A DNA stretch of 64,000 nucleotides, from NCBI RefSeq assembly GCF_026810445.1, contig NZ_CP113949.1:4340001-4404000 (forward strand), written 5' to 3'. The stretch is from Pseudomonas sp. BSw22131 (GTDB taxonomy: Bacteria; Pseudomonadota; Gammaproteobacteria; Pseudomonadales; Pseudomonadaceae). The position numbers and the translations under genes are program-made. Below, piece after piece: positions 28,531 through 38,258 of this stretch (position 1 is the first letter of the stretch; the number at the start of each line of letters is the position of its first letter). A model generated the notes under the pieces. That model was given only the letters and a program-made list of their open reading frames with translations, was not told the origin of the DNA and searched no databases.

Positions 28531-29618
28531 GCAAATGCCTCGTGCTTCAAGGCCCGCGACTCGTCTGCCCGCTCCAGCGCCAGCACGATCAAGCGATCAA
28601 TCAACTCGGGATACGTCACACCGCTTGCTTGCCACAGCTTGGGGTACATGCTGATGGAGGTGAAACCGGGAAGGGTGTTGACCTCGTTGATCACGATTTC
28701 CCGCGCGTCGGTGACAAAGAAGTCAACCCGCGAAAGCCCGGCACAACCCAGCACCCGATACGCCTGAAGCGCCACTGCCCGGACGTCATCACCGAGGTCC
28801 GCGGGCAGGTCCGCAGGGATCGCGACACGCGCCTGACCGTCATTCAGGTATTTGGTGTCGTAAGCATAAAACTCATCGTTGGCGATCACTTCACCGCACA
28901 CGCTGACCTGCGGCTGTCGGTTTCCCAGCACCGCGCACTCCACTTCCCGGCCGACCATACCCTGCTCGACGAGCACTTTGTGGTCGTAGTCGAACGCCAG
29001 CTTCAACGCTGCGACGAACCCCGCCTCATCGATGACCTTGCTCACGCCGACGGACGATCCTTGGGCTGCCGGTTTGACGAACAACGGCAGACCCAATTGT
29101 GCCGATACGCTGGCGAAATCAAGACTCTCGCCTCGCTCAAGCACTACATATGGCGCCACCAAAATACCTGCGTCGCGCAGCAGGCGCTTGGTCACGTCCT
29201 TGTCCATGCACGCGGCAGAACTGAGGACATCCGGGCCGACACACGGAATGTCCATCAAGCGCAACAGCCCTTGCAGCGAACCGTCTTCGCCGAGGTTGCC
29301 GTGGATGAGCGGGAACACCACATCAATACGCGGCAACTCCAGACCTGTCTCGACTTCGACGAACTGTGGCCCCTGGCTACCGGGCAACAGCGACAACACA
29401 CGGCCTGCTTCGCTGAGTTTGATGGTCGAGGGATTGGTGGCGTTCTGCAGGTAATCGCGCTCGTCGAAACGCAGCCAGCGGCCCTGCTTGTCGACGCCGA
29501 TCAGGGTGATGGAATAGCTGTTGCGATCAATCGCGTTGATCACATTGCGTGCCGATTGCAACGACACTTCATGCTCGGAGGACTGACCGCCGAAGACGAT
29601 GGCGACTGACTTTTTCAA
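28527..29618 (-). CDS. ddlA: D-alanine--D-alanine ligase A
   Basis: A 363-residue ATP-grasp ligase that makes D-Ala-D-Ala for peptidoglycan. The length fits DdlA more than the shorter DdlB. Visible motifs are [15 protein letters not shown] at the N-terminus, [32 protein letters not shown] and [20 protein letters not shown]. The start codon is TTG at 29618, supported by AGGAG about nine bases upstream and by the family start [16 protein letters not shown]; no nearby ATG fits. A Nudix gene overlaps its 3' end. Confidence 0.93.
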   Translation of the reverse strand: MKKSVAIVFGGQSSEHEVSLQSARNVINAIDRNSYSITLIGVDKQGRWLRFDERDYLQNATNPSTIKLSEAGRVLSLLPGSQGPQFVEVETGLELPRIDVVFPLIHGNLGEDGSLQGLLRLMDIPCVGPDVLSSAACMDKDVTKRLLRDAGILVAPYVVLERGESLDFASVSAQLGLPLFVKPAAQGSSVGVSKVIDEAGFVAALKLAFDYDHKVLVEQGMVGREVECAVLGNRQPQVSVCGEVIANDEFYAYDTKYLNDGQARVAIPADLPADLGDDVRAVALQAYRVLGCAGLSRVDFFVTDAREIVINEVNTLPGFTSISMYPKLWQASGVTYPELIDRLIVLALERADESRALKHEAFA

Positions 29619-29724
29619 AACGCAAACTCCTGGATTTCAGGCCGCAGAGCTAAAAGCAATTTGCAGCGTTCGTCCAGTCCCGCGAGCCTCTGTTTGACAG
29701 AATGCAGAACACTTTTCGCCAGGC

Positions 29725-29772
29725 AAAAAAAACCGCGCCCCGATTGATCTTGCCAGATCGTTCGGAGCGCGG
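29725..29772 (-). terminator. Terminator of rpmE2
   Basis: On the minus strand an 18-base stem (29755-29772 with 29733-29750, a few mismatches) is followed by eight T residues (29732-29725). It begins 12 bases after the rpmE2 stop and ends rpmE2 transcription before ddlA. Confidence 0.85.
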
Positions 29773-29784
29773 GCTTGAACGCCG

Positions 29785-30066
29785 TCATTCAGCAGCAGTT
29801 GAATCTTTCTTGCCACCGGAGCCAAACGTTGCAAAACGCTTGTTGAAGCCCGCGATACGGCCTTCAGTGGTGGTTTTACGCTGTTGACCGGTGTACATCG
29901 GGTGCGACGCGCTGGACACGTCCAGCGCAACATACGGGTAAGTATTGCCGTCCGAATGTTGCTGGGTGCGATCCGTGTCAACGGTGGAGCCGATCAGGAA
30001 AAACACGTCGGCGGCGGTGTCGTGGAACAGCACGGTACGGTAGTCGGGATGGATATCGGGTTTCAT
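29785..30066 (-). CDS. rpmE2: Ribosomal protein bL31, zinc-independent type B
   Basis: A 93-residue alternative L31. It contains no cysteine at all, so it lacks the zinc-binding CXXC motifs of ordinary L31 and is the C-minus paralogue made when zinc is scarce. The N-terminus [23 protein letters not shown] and [24 protein letters not shown] are typical. The frame is open to 30129, but the ATG at 30066 gives the family start. A Zur-like box lies 34 bases upstream. Confidence 0.94.
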   Translation of the reverse strand: MKPDIHPDYRTVLFHDTAADVFFLIGSTVDTDRTQQHSDGNTYPYVALDVSSASHPMYTGQQRKTTTEGRIAGFNKRFATFGSGGKKDSTAAE

Positions 30067-30099
30067 GTCTATCTCCATATTTAGATGATCATTCAATAC

Positions 30100-30112
30100 G
30101 TTATACAGTAAC
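30100..30112. promoter_or_regulatory. Zur-like box upstream of rpmE2
   Basis: GTTATACAGTAAC is an imperfect inverted repeat close to the gamma-proteobacterial Zur core GTTATA-N-TATAAC (two mismatches in one half). It sits 34 bases before a zinc-independent L31 gene, the classic Zur target. Confidence 0.6.
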
Positions 30113-30271
30113 AAATCAACGAAGTTCAATTCAAAGCATTTTTGTTACGGTTACAACTTTTGGCTTCTCCCGTGCGGGCGTCGACGGCTAAGGTTCGCGC
30201 CGCAGTTACTCGGCCACACCCTGACGCCCTGTCAGGAATGGACTGCAAAATCCACCAAGGAGGTCATTGCC

Positions 30272-30640
30272 ATGTTGATGATTGATCGCTATGAACTGTC
30301 TCTTGAAGGCCATGAGCGTTTGCTTCATGCCCAACAATCGCAACGCCTGCTCGACAGCTACCTCGAAGCAACTGAGGCGGGCTGCAAACCCGAAACCCTA
30401 AAACAGCACGTAAACACCCTGCGTATCGCGCTCGACAAGGTGGTCGAAGACGCACTCGCCGTCGACAGCCGCGACGCCTTCATGCGCAAGGCCTGTGAGT
30501 GGGGCTTCACCGCACTGGCACCGATAGAACGCGAGCTCATACAGAGCCTGCGATCGAGCAGTGCCGAAGGCGCCAGAGAGATCCACGAAATGGTCAAGCG
30601 TACGGCCAAACTCAAGCCTTACGTCCGGACCGACATCTGA
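30272..30640 (+). CDS. Conserved hypothetical protein
   Basis: A 122-residue soluble, largely helical protein with no motif that I recognise. A very strong ribosome binding site (AAGGAGGT, seven bases before the ATG at 30272) suggests good expression. A second in-frame ATG two codons later is possible. It is a single gene convergent with the broken APC permease gene; no function is proposed. Confidence 0.7.
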   Translation: MLMIDRYELSLEGHERLLHAQQSQRLLDSYLEATEAGCKPETLKQHVNTLRIALDKVVEDALAVDSRDAFMRKACEWGFTALAPIERELIQSLRSSSAEGAREIHEMVKRTAKLKPYVRTDI

Positions 30641-30701
30641 GGCGATAATCGCTGCCCATGCCAAGGCAAGGGGGCGTACGCCCGGCGCACGCCCCCTTCG
30701 G

Positions 30702-32021
30702 TCAGACCGATTCCTGAAAATCCATCTCGGGCGGCTGGCGACGAAAACCGCCGGTGAGCCACGCCAGATAAACAATGGCCAGCCAGCTCACGCCAAGCAT
30801 GATTGCCAGCCTGTCGAGGCTGATCATCAGCCACAGGTCTGCAAACAGACCGATCAGCGGGAAGATCAAAAACAGCACCGCCTCACGCAGACCGCGCTGT
30901 TGCGCACCGATCCAGTAACGGAAGATCACTGAGCGGTTGACCAGGCTGAACGCCAGAAACGCACCGAAGTTGATGAACGACGTCGAAGTCGTCACATCGA
31001 GCTTGAGCGCCAGCAACGCCACCACAGCGCACAACAGAATGCTGTTGATCGGTGTGCCATGACGCTCGCTCAGGTGGCCAAAATAGCGTTTAGGCAGGAC
31101 GCCATCCCGCCCCATGGCGTACAGCAGACGCGAACCACTCGCTTGCGCCGACAGCCCTGAAGCGAATTGCCCCACGATCAGCCCCACCAGAAAAATCGTC
31201 ACGAACACATCACCACCGATATTGCGGGCGATTTCATACGCCGCCGAATCGACGCTCTCGAACTGGAATGACAGATGGGCCAGCTGAACGAAGTACGACA
31301 CACCGACAAAAATCAAACCGCCGATCAGGGTGATCAGCATGATGGCCTTGGGAATGGTCCGGCGGGGGTCTTTGGTGTCTTCGGTCAAGGTGCTGACCGC
31401 GTCGAAACCCAGAAACGAGTAACAGGCAATCGCTGCACCGCTCATGATCAACGGCATTTGCATGTCGCCATTGAAGAACGGCGCGAGGGTCCATAAAGGC
31501 TTGCTCGCATCGCCGCCGATGCAGTGAACGCACAGGGCAACGAAGGCTGCGAGCACCAGAAACTGCACGATCATCAGCAGTGCGTTGACCGTGTTGGCCA
31601 GTTTCAGGCCGATCACATTGATCACGCTGGTGATGACGATAAACGCCAGGACCCAGATCGGCTGGGGGAAGGACGGGAACGCCGAGCCCAGATACGCCGC
31701 ACCAATCAACCAGATCGCCATCGGCAGGAACAGGTAATCGAGCAGCACCGCCCAGCCTGCAATGAAGCCGAGCTTGGGGCTGATGGCTTTGCGCACGTAG
31801 CTTTAAGCCGAGCCTGCCACCGGAAATGCTGACGCCATATGTCCGTAACTCATGGCCGTGAAGAACATCGCCACCAACGCCGCCAGACACGCGGCCGGCA
31901 CACTGCCCTGGGTGGACTGCGCAAGAATGCCAAAGGTGCCAAGCACAATAATAGGTGTCATGTAGGCGATGCCGAACAGCACCACCGACCCTAATGAAAG
32001 GGTGCGTTGCAAGCGAGCCAT
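30702..32021 (-). pseudogene. APC-family amino acid permease with in-frame stop
   Basis: A full-length APC transporter frame of 439 codons is interrupted by one TAA at 31803-31805 (codon 73). Before it the protein reads SYGHMASAFPVAGSA and right after it SYVRKAISPKLGFIAGW. The family has Tyr at this spot (GSAYSYVRKA), so a single change TAC or TAT to TAA explains it, with no frameshift. The start (ATG at 32021 with CGGAG upstream) and the remaining eleven or so membrane segments are intact. Substrate would be an amino acid or a polyamine (PuuP-like). Either a recent nonsense mutation or a sequencing error; a restart at the GTG at 31796 would lack the first two helices. Confidence 0.88.
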
Positions 32022-32323
32022 GAGCGACTACTCCGGATTTATAGGTTTTATGGCAGAGAAAAGTTCGGCAGAAAAAAGCGTTTCTTGTTTTTGTGCGTGG
32101 ATCGTCCGCTTATGGGCACGGATCGACCACGTAATCACCGGCTACTGATGAGGGATCAATGCTTTGAGTGATCCCGCAGCGGAGACATTCTGTAATACCC
32201 GCCCTTTGCATTAACAGGGCAAACCCGCCACCCTGCGCGCCGCCGATCAGCCTTGGCTGGCGGCGCGCAATCATGGCCCGTTAAGGCCCGCCTTTATCGA
32301 ACTGACCTCAAGAGCCCACCGTC
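32022..32323. other. Divergent intergenic region
   Basis: About 300 bases between the broken permease gene (-) and the OpgC-like gene (+). It must hold both promoters. A CCGATCAGCC...GGCTGGCGGCG stretch near 32240-32270 is GC-rich and partly self-complementary, but I see no gene or RNA that I can support. Confidence 0.4.
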
Positions 32324-33460
32324 ATGACGAACGGACGCGACCACCGGGTCGACTTCTTTCGAGGTTTGGCGCTGATCTTCATTTTCTGGGATCACGTGCC
32401 GGACAACCCTTTCGCTCAGCTGACCTTGCGCAACTTCGGTTTCAGCGACGCGGCCGAGGTCTTTGTTTTTCTGGCCGGATACGCTGCGGTGCTGGCCTAC
32501 GGGCGCATCGCCCAACGCGACGGTTTTGTCGTTGCCTGCGTGCGCATCCTGCGTCGCACCTGGGTGCTGTACGTGGTGCATATCTTCTTGTTGACGCTGC
32601 TGATGGGCATCGTTTTCGTCGCCAACAATCACGTTGAAACCCGCGACATGGTCCGCGAAATGGGCCTTGAATACTTCGTCAGTAATCCGCAGCAGGCACT
32701 GGCCGATGAACTCCTGCTGCGCTTCAAGCCCAATCTCACCGATCCGCTGCCGCTTTACATCCTGCTGATGATGGCGCTGCCCTTGATCCTGCCGATCCTG
32801 TTGCGCAAGGTCGAAGTTGCCATTGGTTTGTCCGTCGCGCTGTACATGATGGTGCCCCTGCTGGGGTGGAACCTGTCGGCCTACGAGGGCGGTGGCGTGT
32901 GGTATTTCAACCCGGTGGCATGGCAACTGATCTTCATCCTGGGCGGCGCCTGCGCGATTTATTCCCAGCGTGAACCCGTGGTATCACCGACAGTGCGCTC
33001 GAAATGGCTTCAACCGTTATTCATCCTGGCCGCGCTGTACCTGCTGGCGGCAGGAGTCATCACTTTTCTGTGGAAATTCCCCGAAGTTCATGACGCGCTG
33101 ATGCCTGAAGCGCTGAGCAATCTTCTTTACCCGATCAGCAAGACAGATCTGTCCCCGTTGCGCCTGCTGCACTTCATTGCGCTGGTCTACGTGATCATCA
33201 AACTGCTGCCGGCGTCGCACGCATGGCTCGATAACCACGCAGCCCGCCAGACCTGCCGCATGGGCCGTTATTCCCTTGAGGTGTTCTGTCTGGGCGTGCT
33301 GCTTGCGCCCCTCGCCGACATGGCCAACGCGCTGGCTGGCGACACGTGGACGATGCGCGTGATTACAGCGCTGGTCGGCCTGGCGCTCATGCTGCTGATG
33401 GCAAATTTTCTGGAGTTGAACAAACGTCTGGGCAAACCCGCGAACGCGACGCGGGTCTGA
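32324..33460 (+). CDS. OpgC-family membrane acyltransferase-like protein
   Basis: A 378-residue inner-membrane protein with about ten hydrophobic segments. The N-terminus RDHRVDFFRGLALIFIFWDHVPDNPFAQ is the hallmark of the OpgC/MdoC family, whose founding member succinylates periplasmic glucans. It lies just upstream of a class A penicillin-binding protein on the same strand (152-base gap). It may modify osmoregulated periplasmic glucans or another cell-surface polysaccharide. The acyl donor and target cannot be inferred from the sequence. Confidence 0.85.
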   Translation: MTNGRDHRVDFFRGLALIFIFWDHVPDNPFAQLTLRNFGFSDAAEVFVFLAGYAAVLAYGRIAQRDGFVVACVRILRRTWVLYVVHIFLLTLLMGIVFVANNHVETRDMVREMGLEYFVSNPQQALADELLLRFKPNLTDPLPLYILLMMALPLILPILLRKVEVAIGLSVALYMMVPLLGWNLSAYEGGGVWYFNPVAWQLIFILGGACAIYSQREPVVSPTVRSKWLQPLFILAALYLLAAGVITFLWKFPEVHDALMPEALSNLLYPISKTDLSPLRLLHFIALVYVIIKLLPASHAWLDNHAARQTCRMGRYSLEVFCLGVLLAPLADMANALAGDTWTMRVITALVGLALMLLMANFLELNKRLGKPANATRV

Positions 33461-33612
33461 CACCTGAGCTGAGCCCGCCTTCGACAGCCGCCCACATCGA
33501 CGCTGCACCACATCGCAAACCCCTGACCGTCCGTTACAAAAGTCTCAGTTGCGTCATGCAGCGTCTACGCTTGAGACAGGTGCGATAAACGGATTTAACC
33601 GGGCCAATCGAT

Positions 33613-36600
33613 ATGGGCGCTTTGTGGCATTCCGATGAAAAGAAGACTGCAGTCCCTGCTGACGGTCAGAGCAAACTTCAGAAGCCAAAAAGCCCTCGCC
33701 GCAGACGTTATATCTGGCGCGTGTTCTGGCTGCTGATCCTGATCGCTCTGTTGACGCTGGGGTTTGCGGTCTATTCAGAAACGCGCAGTTCGAAATGGCA
33801 GGCACGTGAATTCAGCCGCTTCGCCAAATCGCTGAGTTATTCGCTTGAGCCCGGACCAAGCACCGCGATTGCGTACCCTGGCGACGGCCCCTTCGACAAA
33901 CGCCTGGGCTATTCATCTCTGGGCGAGTTCATGCCGCGATTGCTCAAGCGCGACTACCTGATCACGCAGCAAACTCACTTCTCCCCTGACCTGCTGGCCT
34001 ACACCAAGCGCGGCTTTTTCGTGCCCTACCAAGAAAAGATTCAAGCGGGCCTGACGATCACGGACTGTCGCGGCGGACCGCTGTACCAATTCACGTACCC
34101 GCAGCAGCTGTATTCAGATTTCGCATCAATTCCTCCCGTGTTGGTGAACAGTTTGCTGTTCATCGAAAACCGCGACTTGCTGGCCGACAATCAGCCAATG
34201 GCAAACCCGGCCGTGGACTGGCCACGGTTCTTGAAAGCGGCGTTGTCGCAGGTCGCGAAGATGGTTGGCCTGCCAGGTCAGTCAGCGGGCGGCAGTACGC
34301 TGGCCACACAGTTGGAAAAGTACCGTCACTCCCCAGACGGACTGACCCAGTCGGGCAGTGAAAAGCTGCGCCAGATGATTTCTGCCAGCGTACGCGCTTA
34401 CCAGCCGGGTACGCAGACGCTGGAGGCACGCCAACGCGTCTTGCGCGACTATCTCAACAGCGTGCCGTTGTCGGCAGTGCCCGGCCACGGTGAGGTCCAT
34501 GGCATGGCCGAAGGCTTGCGAGTCTGGTACGGCGCGGATTTCGAGCGCACCAATCGGCTGCTGGCCGCGAGCGCAACCGATGCGGCTACCCTGGACGATC
34601 AAGGCCTCGCGCTGCGCGAGGTGTTGTCACTGGTGATCGCGCAGCGGCGGCCTTCGCACTTTCTCACCAAAGGCCGACAAGAGCTGGCGGAACTGACTGG
34701 CAGCCATATTCGTCTGCTCGCACAGAACAAGGTCATTACACCTGCGCTTGCAGACGCTGCGCTGTCGGCGACAGTGACGTATCGCGACTGGGTTCAGCAG
34801 CCGACGATCCAGCCTAACGAGACCAACAAAGGCATCAGCGTCGCCCGCACCCGGTTATCCAACCTGCTCAACAGACCGCTTTACGACCTGGACCGTCTGG
34901 ATCTGTCGGCCACCAGCACCTTGCAGAACGATCTGCAGGTCAAGGTCGGTCATTACCTGCGTGACCTCGCCACGCCTGAATTTGCAGGTCAGGTCGGTCT
35001 GCTCGGCGAGCATCTGCTCACGCCCGCCAGCACTCAACAGGTGCGCTACAGCTTCACCCTGTTCGAGCGTGGCGCCGATGGCTCAAGGGTTCGCGTGCAA
35101 ACCGACAGCACCGATCAGCCGTTCGACATCAATGAAGGAAGCAAGCTGGAACTGGGCTCGACCGCAAAGATGCGCGTGCTCACGACGTATCTGCAGATCA
35201 TCGCCGAACTGCATGAACGCTACGGCGCCATGAGCAACGCGCAGTTGAAGAAAGTCCCCGTAGAGGAGCCAGACCGGCTGACGCGCTGGGCCGTTGATTA
35301 CCTGATGCAAAACAGTGATCACGACCTGTCGAACATGTTGTCCGCCGCGCTTGATCGCAAATATTCAGCGAGCCCGGCCGAGCGCTTTTTCACCGGGGGC
35401 GGTCTGCATCATTTCAACAACTTTCGCCCTGAGGACAACGGCCGGCTGCCGACCCTGCGTGAGGCGTTGCAGGAGTCAATCAACCTGCCGTTCATTCGGC
35501 TGATGCGCGATCTGGTGCGCTACAGCACGTATCAAAGCCCCAGCAACAGCGCCGAGCTGATGAGGGACGACAGCGATCCGCGACGTCAGGAATACCTGGC
35601 GAACTTCGCCGACCGCGAGGGCACGGTTTTTTTGCTGCGCTTCTGGAAACGTTATAAGGACAAGAGCACGCAAGAACGGCTGGAGACTTTTCTCGATGGC
35701 GTACACCCGGCGGCAAGCCGGCTGGCAGCCGTGCATCGCTACCTGTTGCCGAACGCCAGCCAGACGGCGTTCAACAGTTTTGTGCGCGCACGCACGGTGC
35801 AGGATAAAACCGGGCCGCCAGCGACTGATAAACGCCTGGCAGAGCTGTATCAAAACTATGGACCCGGTGCCTACGATCTCCCGGATCAAGGTTATATCGC
35901 GCGGGTCCACCCGCTGGACCTTTGGCTGGTGGGCTACCTGATGCAGCATCCGGACGCGCAGTTCAAGGACGCGGTGGCGGCCAGCCGTTTCGAACGTCAG
36001 GAAGTCTACAGCTGGCTGTTCAAAAGCCGGCACAAGAGTGCCCGTGACAGCCGGATCCGCACGATGCTGGAGATCGAAGCATTTCTGGATATCCATCAGC
36101 GCTGGCAACGGCTGGGTTACCCGTTCGACCATCTGGTGCCTTCGCTGGCGACGGCGATCGGCAGTTCGGGTGATCGTCCGGCAGCACTGGCGGAGCTGAT
36201 CGGGATCATTCAGAACGACGGCATCCGCCTGCCGACTCTGCGCATCGACAGCCTGCATTTCGCCGCCGATACGCCGTATGAAACGCAACTGGCCAACAAC
36301 CCTGACCTGGGCAAACGCGTGTTGCCCGCCGAAGTCGCGGCGGCCATGCGCGATGCGCTGTCGCGGGTGGTCGATGCAGGCACGGCGCGGCGCGTATCGG
36401 GCAGTTTCAAGCTAGACGATGGCAGCGTTCTGGCCATGGGGGGAAAAACCGGTACGGGTGATAACCGCATCGAAAGCATTGGCGCGGGCGGAAGAATCCT
36501 CGCCTCCCGGGCCATTAACCGAACGGCAACGTTCGTGTTTTATATCGGTGATAACCATTTCGGCACTCTGACCGCGTTCGTGCCCGGACGGGCGGCTGAA

Positions 36601-36726
36601 GGCTTCCGTTTCACTTCCGCGCTGCCCGTGCAAGTGCTTAAGGGCATGGCGCCGATCCTCAATCCCTACCTGAAACCTGGCGCCCACACGCAATGCGCAG
36701 CGCCTGAACGAGTCGCCAGCTTTTGA
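33613..36726 (+). CDS. Large class A penicillin-binding protein (glycosyltransferase/transpeptidase)
   Basis: A 1037-residue single-pass inner-membrane protein. A basic cytoplasmic tail (SPRRRRY) precedes the membrane segment at about 35-55. The glycosyltransferase-51 domain follows, with catalytic Glu185 in FIENRDL and the motif GGSTLATQLEKY; both are divergent from the usual EDxxFxxH and GGSTITQQ. The transpeptidase domain has Ser516-xx-Lys519 (GSTAK), Ser622-x-Asn (SIN) and Lys945-Thr-Gly (GKTGTG). It is longer than PBP1a/1b and has large inserts between the motifs. The periplasmic role is cell-wall polymerisation, possibly specialised. Partner unknown; the OpgC-like gene lies upstream. 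Confidence 0.86.
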   Translation: MGALWHSDEKKTAVPADGQSKLQKPKSPRRRRYIWRVFWLLILIALLTLGFAVYSETRSSKWQAREFSRFAKSLSYSLEPGPSTAIAYPGDGPFDKRLGYSSLGEFMPRLLKRDYLITQQTHFSPDLLAYTKRGFFVPYQEKIQAGLTITDCRGGPLYQFTYPQQLYSDFASIPPVLVNSLLFIENRDLLADNQPMANPAVDWPRFLKAALSQVAKMVGLPGQSAGGSTLATQLEKYRHSPDGLTQSGSEKLRQMISASVRAYQPGTQTLEARQRVLRDYLNSVPLSAVPGHGEVHGMAEGLRVWYGADFERTNRLLAASATDAATLDDQGLALREVLSLVIAQRRPSHFLTKGRQELAELTGSHIRLLAQNKVITPALADAALSATVTYRDWVQQPTIQPNETNKGISVARTRLSNLLNRPLYDLDRLDLSATSTLQNDLQVKVGHYLRDLATPEFAGQVGLLGEHLLTPASTQQVRYSFTLFERGADGSRVRVQTDSTDQPFDINEGSKLELGSTAKMRVLTTYLQIIAELHERYGAMSNAQLKKVPVEEPDRLTRWAVDYLMQNSDHDLSNMLSAALDRKYSASPAERFFTGGGLHHFNNFRPEDNGRLPTLREALQESINLPFIRLMRDLVRYSTYQSPSNSAELMRDDSDPRRQEYLANFADREGTVFLLRFWKRYKDKSTQERLETFLDGVHPAASRLAAVHRYLLPNASQTAFNSFVRARTVQDKTGPPATDKRLAELYQNYGPGAYDLPDQGYIARVHPLDLWLVGYLMQHPDAQFKDAVAASRFERQEVYSWLFKSRHKSARDSRIRTMLEIEAFLDIHQRWQRLGYPFDHLVPSLATAIGSSGDRPAALAELIGIIQNDGIRLPTLRIDSLHFAADTPYETQLANNPDLGKRVLPAEVAAAMRDALSRVVDAGTARRVSGSFKLDDGSVLAMGGKTGTGDNRIESIGAGGRILASRAINRTATFVFYIGDNHFGTLTAFVPGRAAEGFRFTSALPVQVLKGMAPILNPYLKPGAHTQCAAPERVASF

Positions 36727-36804
36727 CGCGATTAGATGGCGCTGTTGCCAAGTTGCTCTTCACCGGCTGAGAACCGTTCGTCATACGGGCCCTTGCGACG
36801 CATT

Positions 36805-36828
36805 AAGATATATCTTACGGTATATCTA
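36805..36828. promoter_or_regulatory. Palindromic operator candidate before the PadR-like gene
   Basis: AAGATATATCTT (36805-36816) is a perfect 12-base palindrome, and four bases later TATATCT (36821-36827) repeats its right half. It lies 25-45 bases before the start of the PadR-family gene. ATAT-rich inverted repeats are typical PadR operators, so autoregulation is likely. Confidence 0.55.
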
Positions 36829-36851
36829 AGTTGTCACAAGAGATGTACGAA

Positions 36852-37460
36852 ATGAAAGACCACCCCCATGAACAACGTCCCCACCACCGCCCTCATTTTG
36901 GCGAACACGCCGAAGGCCGCGACGGTTTTGAGAAACGCCCAGGCAAAGAACGCGGAGGCCGAGGCCCGCGTGTGTTTGCACCCGGCGACCTGAAACTGCT
37001 GCTGCTGGCATTGATTGCCGAGCAACCGTGCCACGGCTACGACCTCATTCGGCAGATCGAAGGTATGTTCGACGGCGCCTACAGCCCAAGCCCCGGCGTG
37101 ATTTATCCGACCCTGATCTTTCTTGAAGAAAGCGAAATGATTCTGGGCGACGCAGACGGCGGCAAGAAACGCTACACCGTGACCCAAACCGGTCAGCAAT
37201 CGTTGACCGAACAGGCGGTCGCGCTGGATGGCGTCAGAATGCGCATCGACGTCAGCAAGCGCTCGTTGCGCGGGCATGACCGGCCACCGGAGATTCACGA
37301 AGCGGTTCACAACCTGCGCCACGCGCTGCAACTGCACCATGGCCGCTGGAATCCGGAGGAAATCGTCCGCGTCCGCGACCTGCTAAATGACACCGCGCGG
37401 GCCATCGTCGACGCCACTCAGGACACCACGAACGCCACACCACAGGAGACAGCTGAATGA
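36852..37460 (+). CDS. PadR-family regulator with His-rich N-terminus, YqjI-like
   Basis: A 202-residue regulator. The first 45 residues are rich in His, Arg and Gly (HPHEQRPHHRPHFGEHAEGR) and could bind metal. A PadR winged helix follows (LLLLALIAEQPCHGYDLIRQIE, SPSPGVIYPTLIFLEE), then a C-terminal dimerisation helix. E. coli YqjI has the same plan, senses metal and controls the adjacent ferric reductase gene yqjH. Here too the next gene, overlapping by ATGA, is a YqjH-like siderophore-interacting protein. The start at 36852 is preferred over the TTG at 36831 and ATG at 36843 because of spacing from AAGAG. Confidence 0.87.
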   Translation: MKDHPHEQRPHHRPHFGEHAEGRDGFEKRPGKERGGRGPRVFAPGDLKLLLLALIAEQPCHGYDLIRQIEGMFDGAYSPSPGVIYPTLIFLEESEMILGDADGGKKRYTVTQTGQQSLTEQAVALDGVRMRIDVSKRSLRGHDRPPEIHEAVHNLRHALQLHHGRWNPEEIVRVRDLLNDTARAIVDATQDTTNATPQETAE

Positions 37461-38227
37461 CTTCACCACAGTCGATCCACCGGGTCAGCCATGAGATCAA
37501 ACGCCGCAAACTCGAGGTGCTGCGCGTCACCGACCTGACCCCGCGGATGCGCCGCGTCACGCTGCATGGCCCGGAGTTGAGCGGCTTTATCAGCCTGGGC
37601 ACTGACGATCACGTCAAACTGTTGTTCGCCACCACGCCTGAAGAACAGGCCGCTCTGCAGAGCCTCACCCCGGGCGGCGACAGCGAGGGCCCGCGTCCGG
37701 CGATGCGCGACTACACGCCCCGTCGCTATGACCCGGTGTCGGGCGAACTGGACATTGACTTCGTGCTGCACGGAGACGGGCCGGCCGCGACCTGGGCCGC
37801 GCAGGTCCAACCGGGCCAGTCGCTGTACATCGCCGGCCCGAAGGGCTCGATGATCGTCCCGGACATGTTCGACAGTTACCTGTTGATCGGCGATGAAACC
37901 GCCCTGCCCGCTATCGCCCGCCGCCTTGAAGAGCTGCCCGCGAACCGTTGCGCACTGGTGGTGGTTGAAATCGAAGACGATGCCGAGCGTCAGACGTTGC
38001 ACAGCAAAGCGCAGGTCGAGGTGATCTGGGTGGTGCGCGGCCAGCAGGATCTGTTGCAGGTGGTCGCTGGTTTGCTGCTGCCGTCCGGCGATCTGTATGC
38101 ATGGGTCGCTACGGAATCGGCTTTATCGCGCAAAGTCCGCCGCGTACTGCTGGATGATTTCAAGTTGAACGAAGCGGCGGTCAAGGCTGCCGGGTATTGG
38201 CGTCTGGATGCGTCGGACGAGGCGTAA
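37457..38227 (+). CDS. Siderophore-interacting ferric reductase, YqjH/ViuB-like
   Basis: A 256-residue FAD/NAD(P)H flavoprotein of the siderophore-interacting protein family. The FAD motif RDYTPRRYD lies near residues 93-101, and the C-terminal nucleotide-binding part has LLIGDETALPAIARRLEELP. It should reduce ferric siderophore or ferric dicitrate complexes in the cytoplasm to free iron. It overlaps the PadR/YqjI-like gene by four bases, so the pair is co-expressed and presumably repressed by that regulator. Confidence 0.9.
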   Translation: MTSPQSIHRVSHEIKRRKLEVLRVTDLTPRMRRVTLHGPELSGFISLGTDDHVKLLFATTPEEQAALQSLTPGGDSEGPRPAMRDYTPRRYDPVSGELDIDFVLHGDGPAATWAAQVQPGQSLYIAGPKGSMIVPDMFDSYLLIGDETALPAIARRLEELPANRCALVVVEIEDDAERQTLHSKAQVEVIWVVRGQQDLLQVVAGLLLPSGDLYAWVATESALSRKVRRVLLDDFKLNEAAVKAAGYWRLDASDEA

Positions 38228-38258
38228 TAATCAGGTTAACGCGCGCATTTCAGGCTGC

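Noticed and set aside
28542..29609. 355-codon plus-strand open frame opposite ddlA
   Set aside because: It is an exact shadow of the ddlA gene with no recognisable protein.
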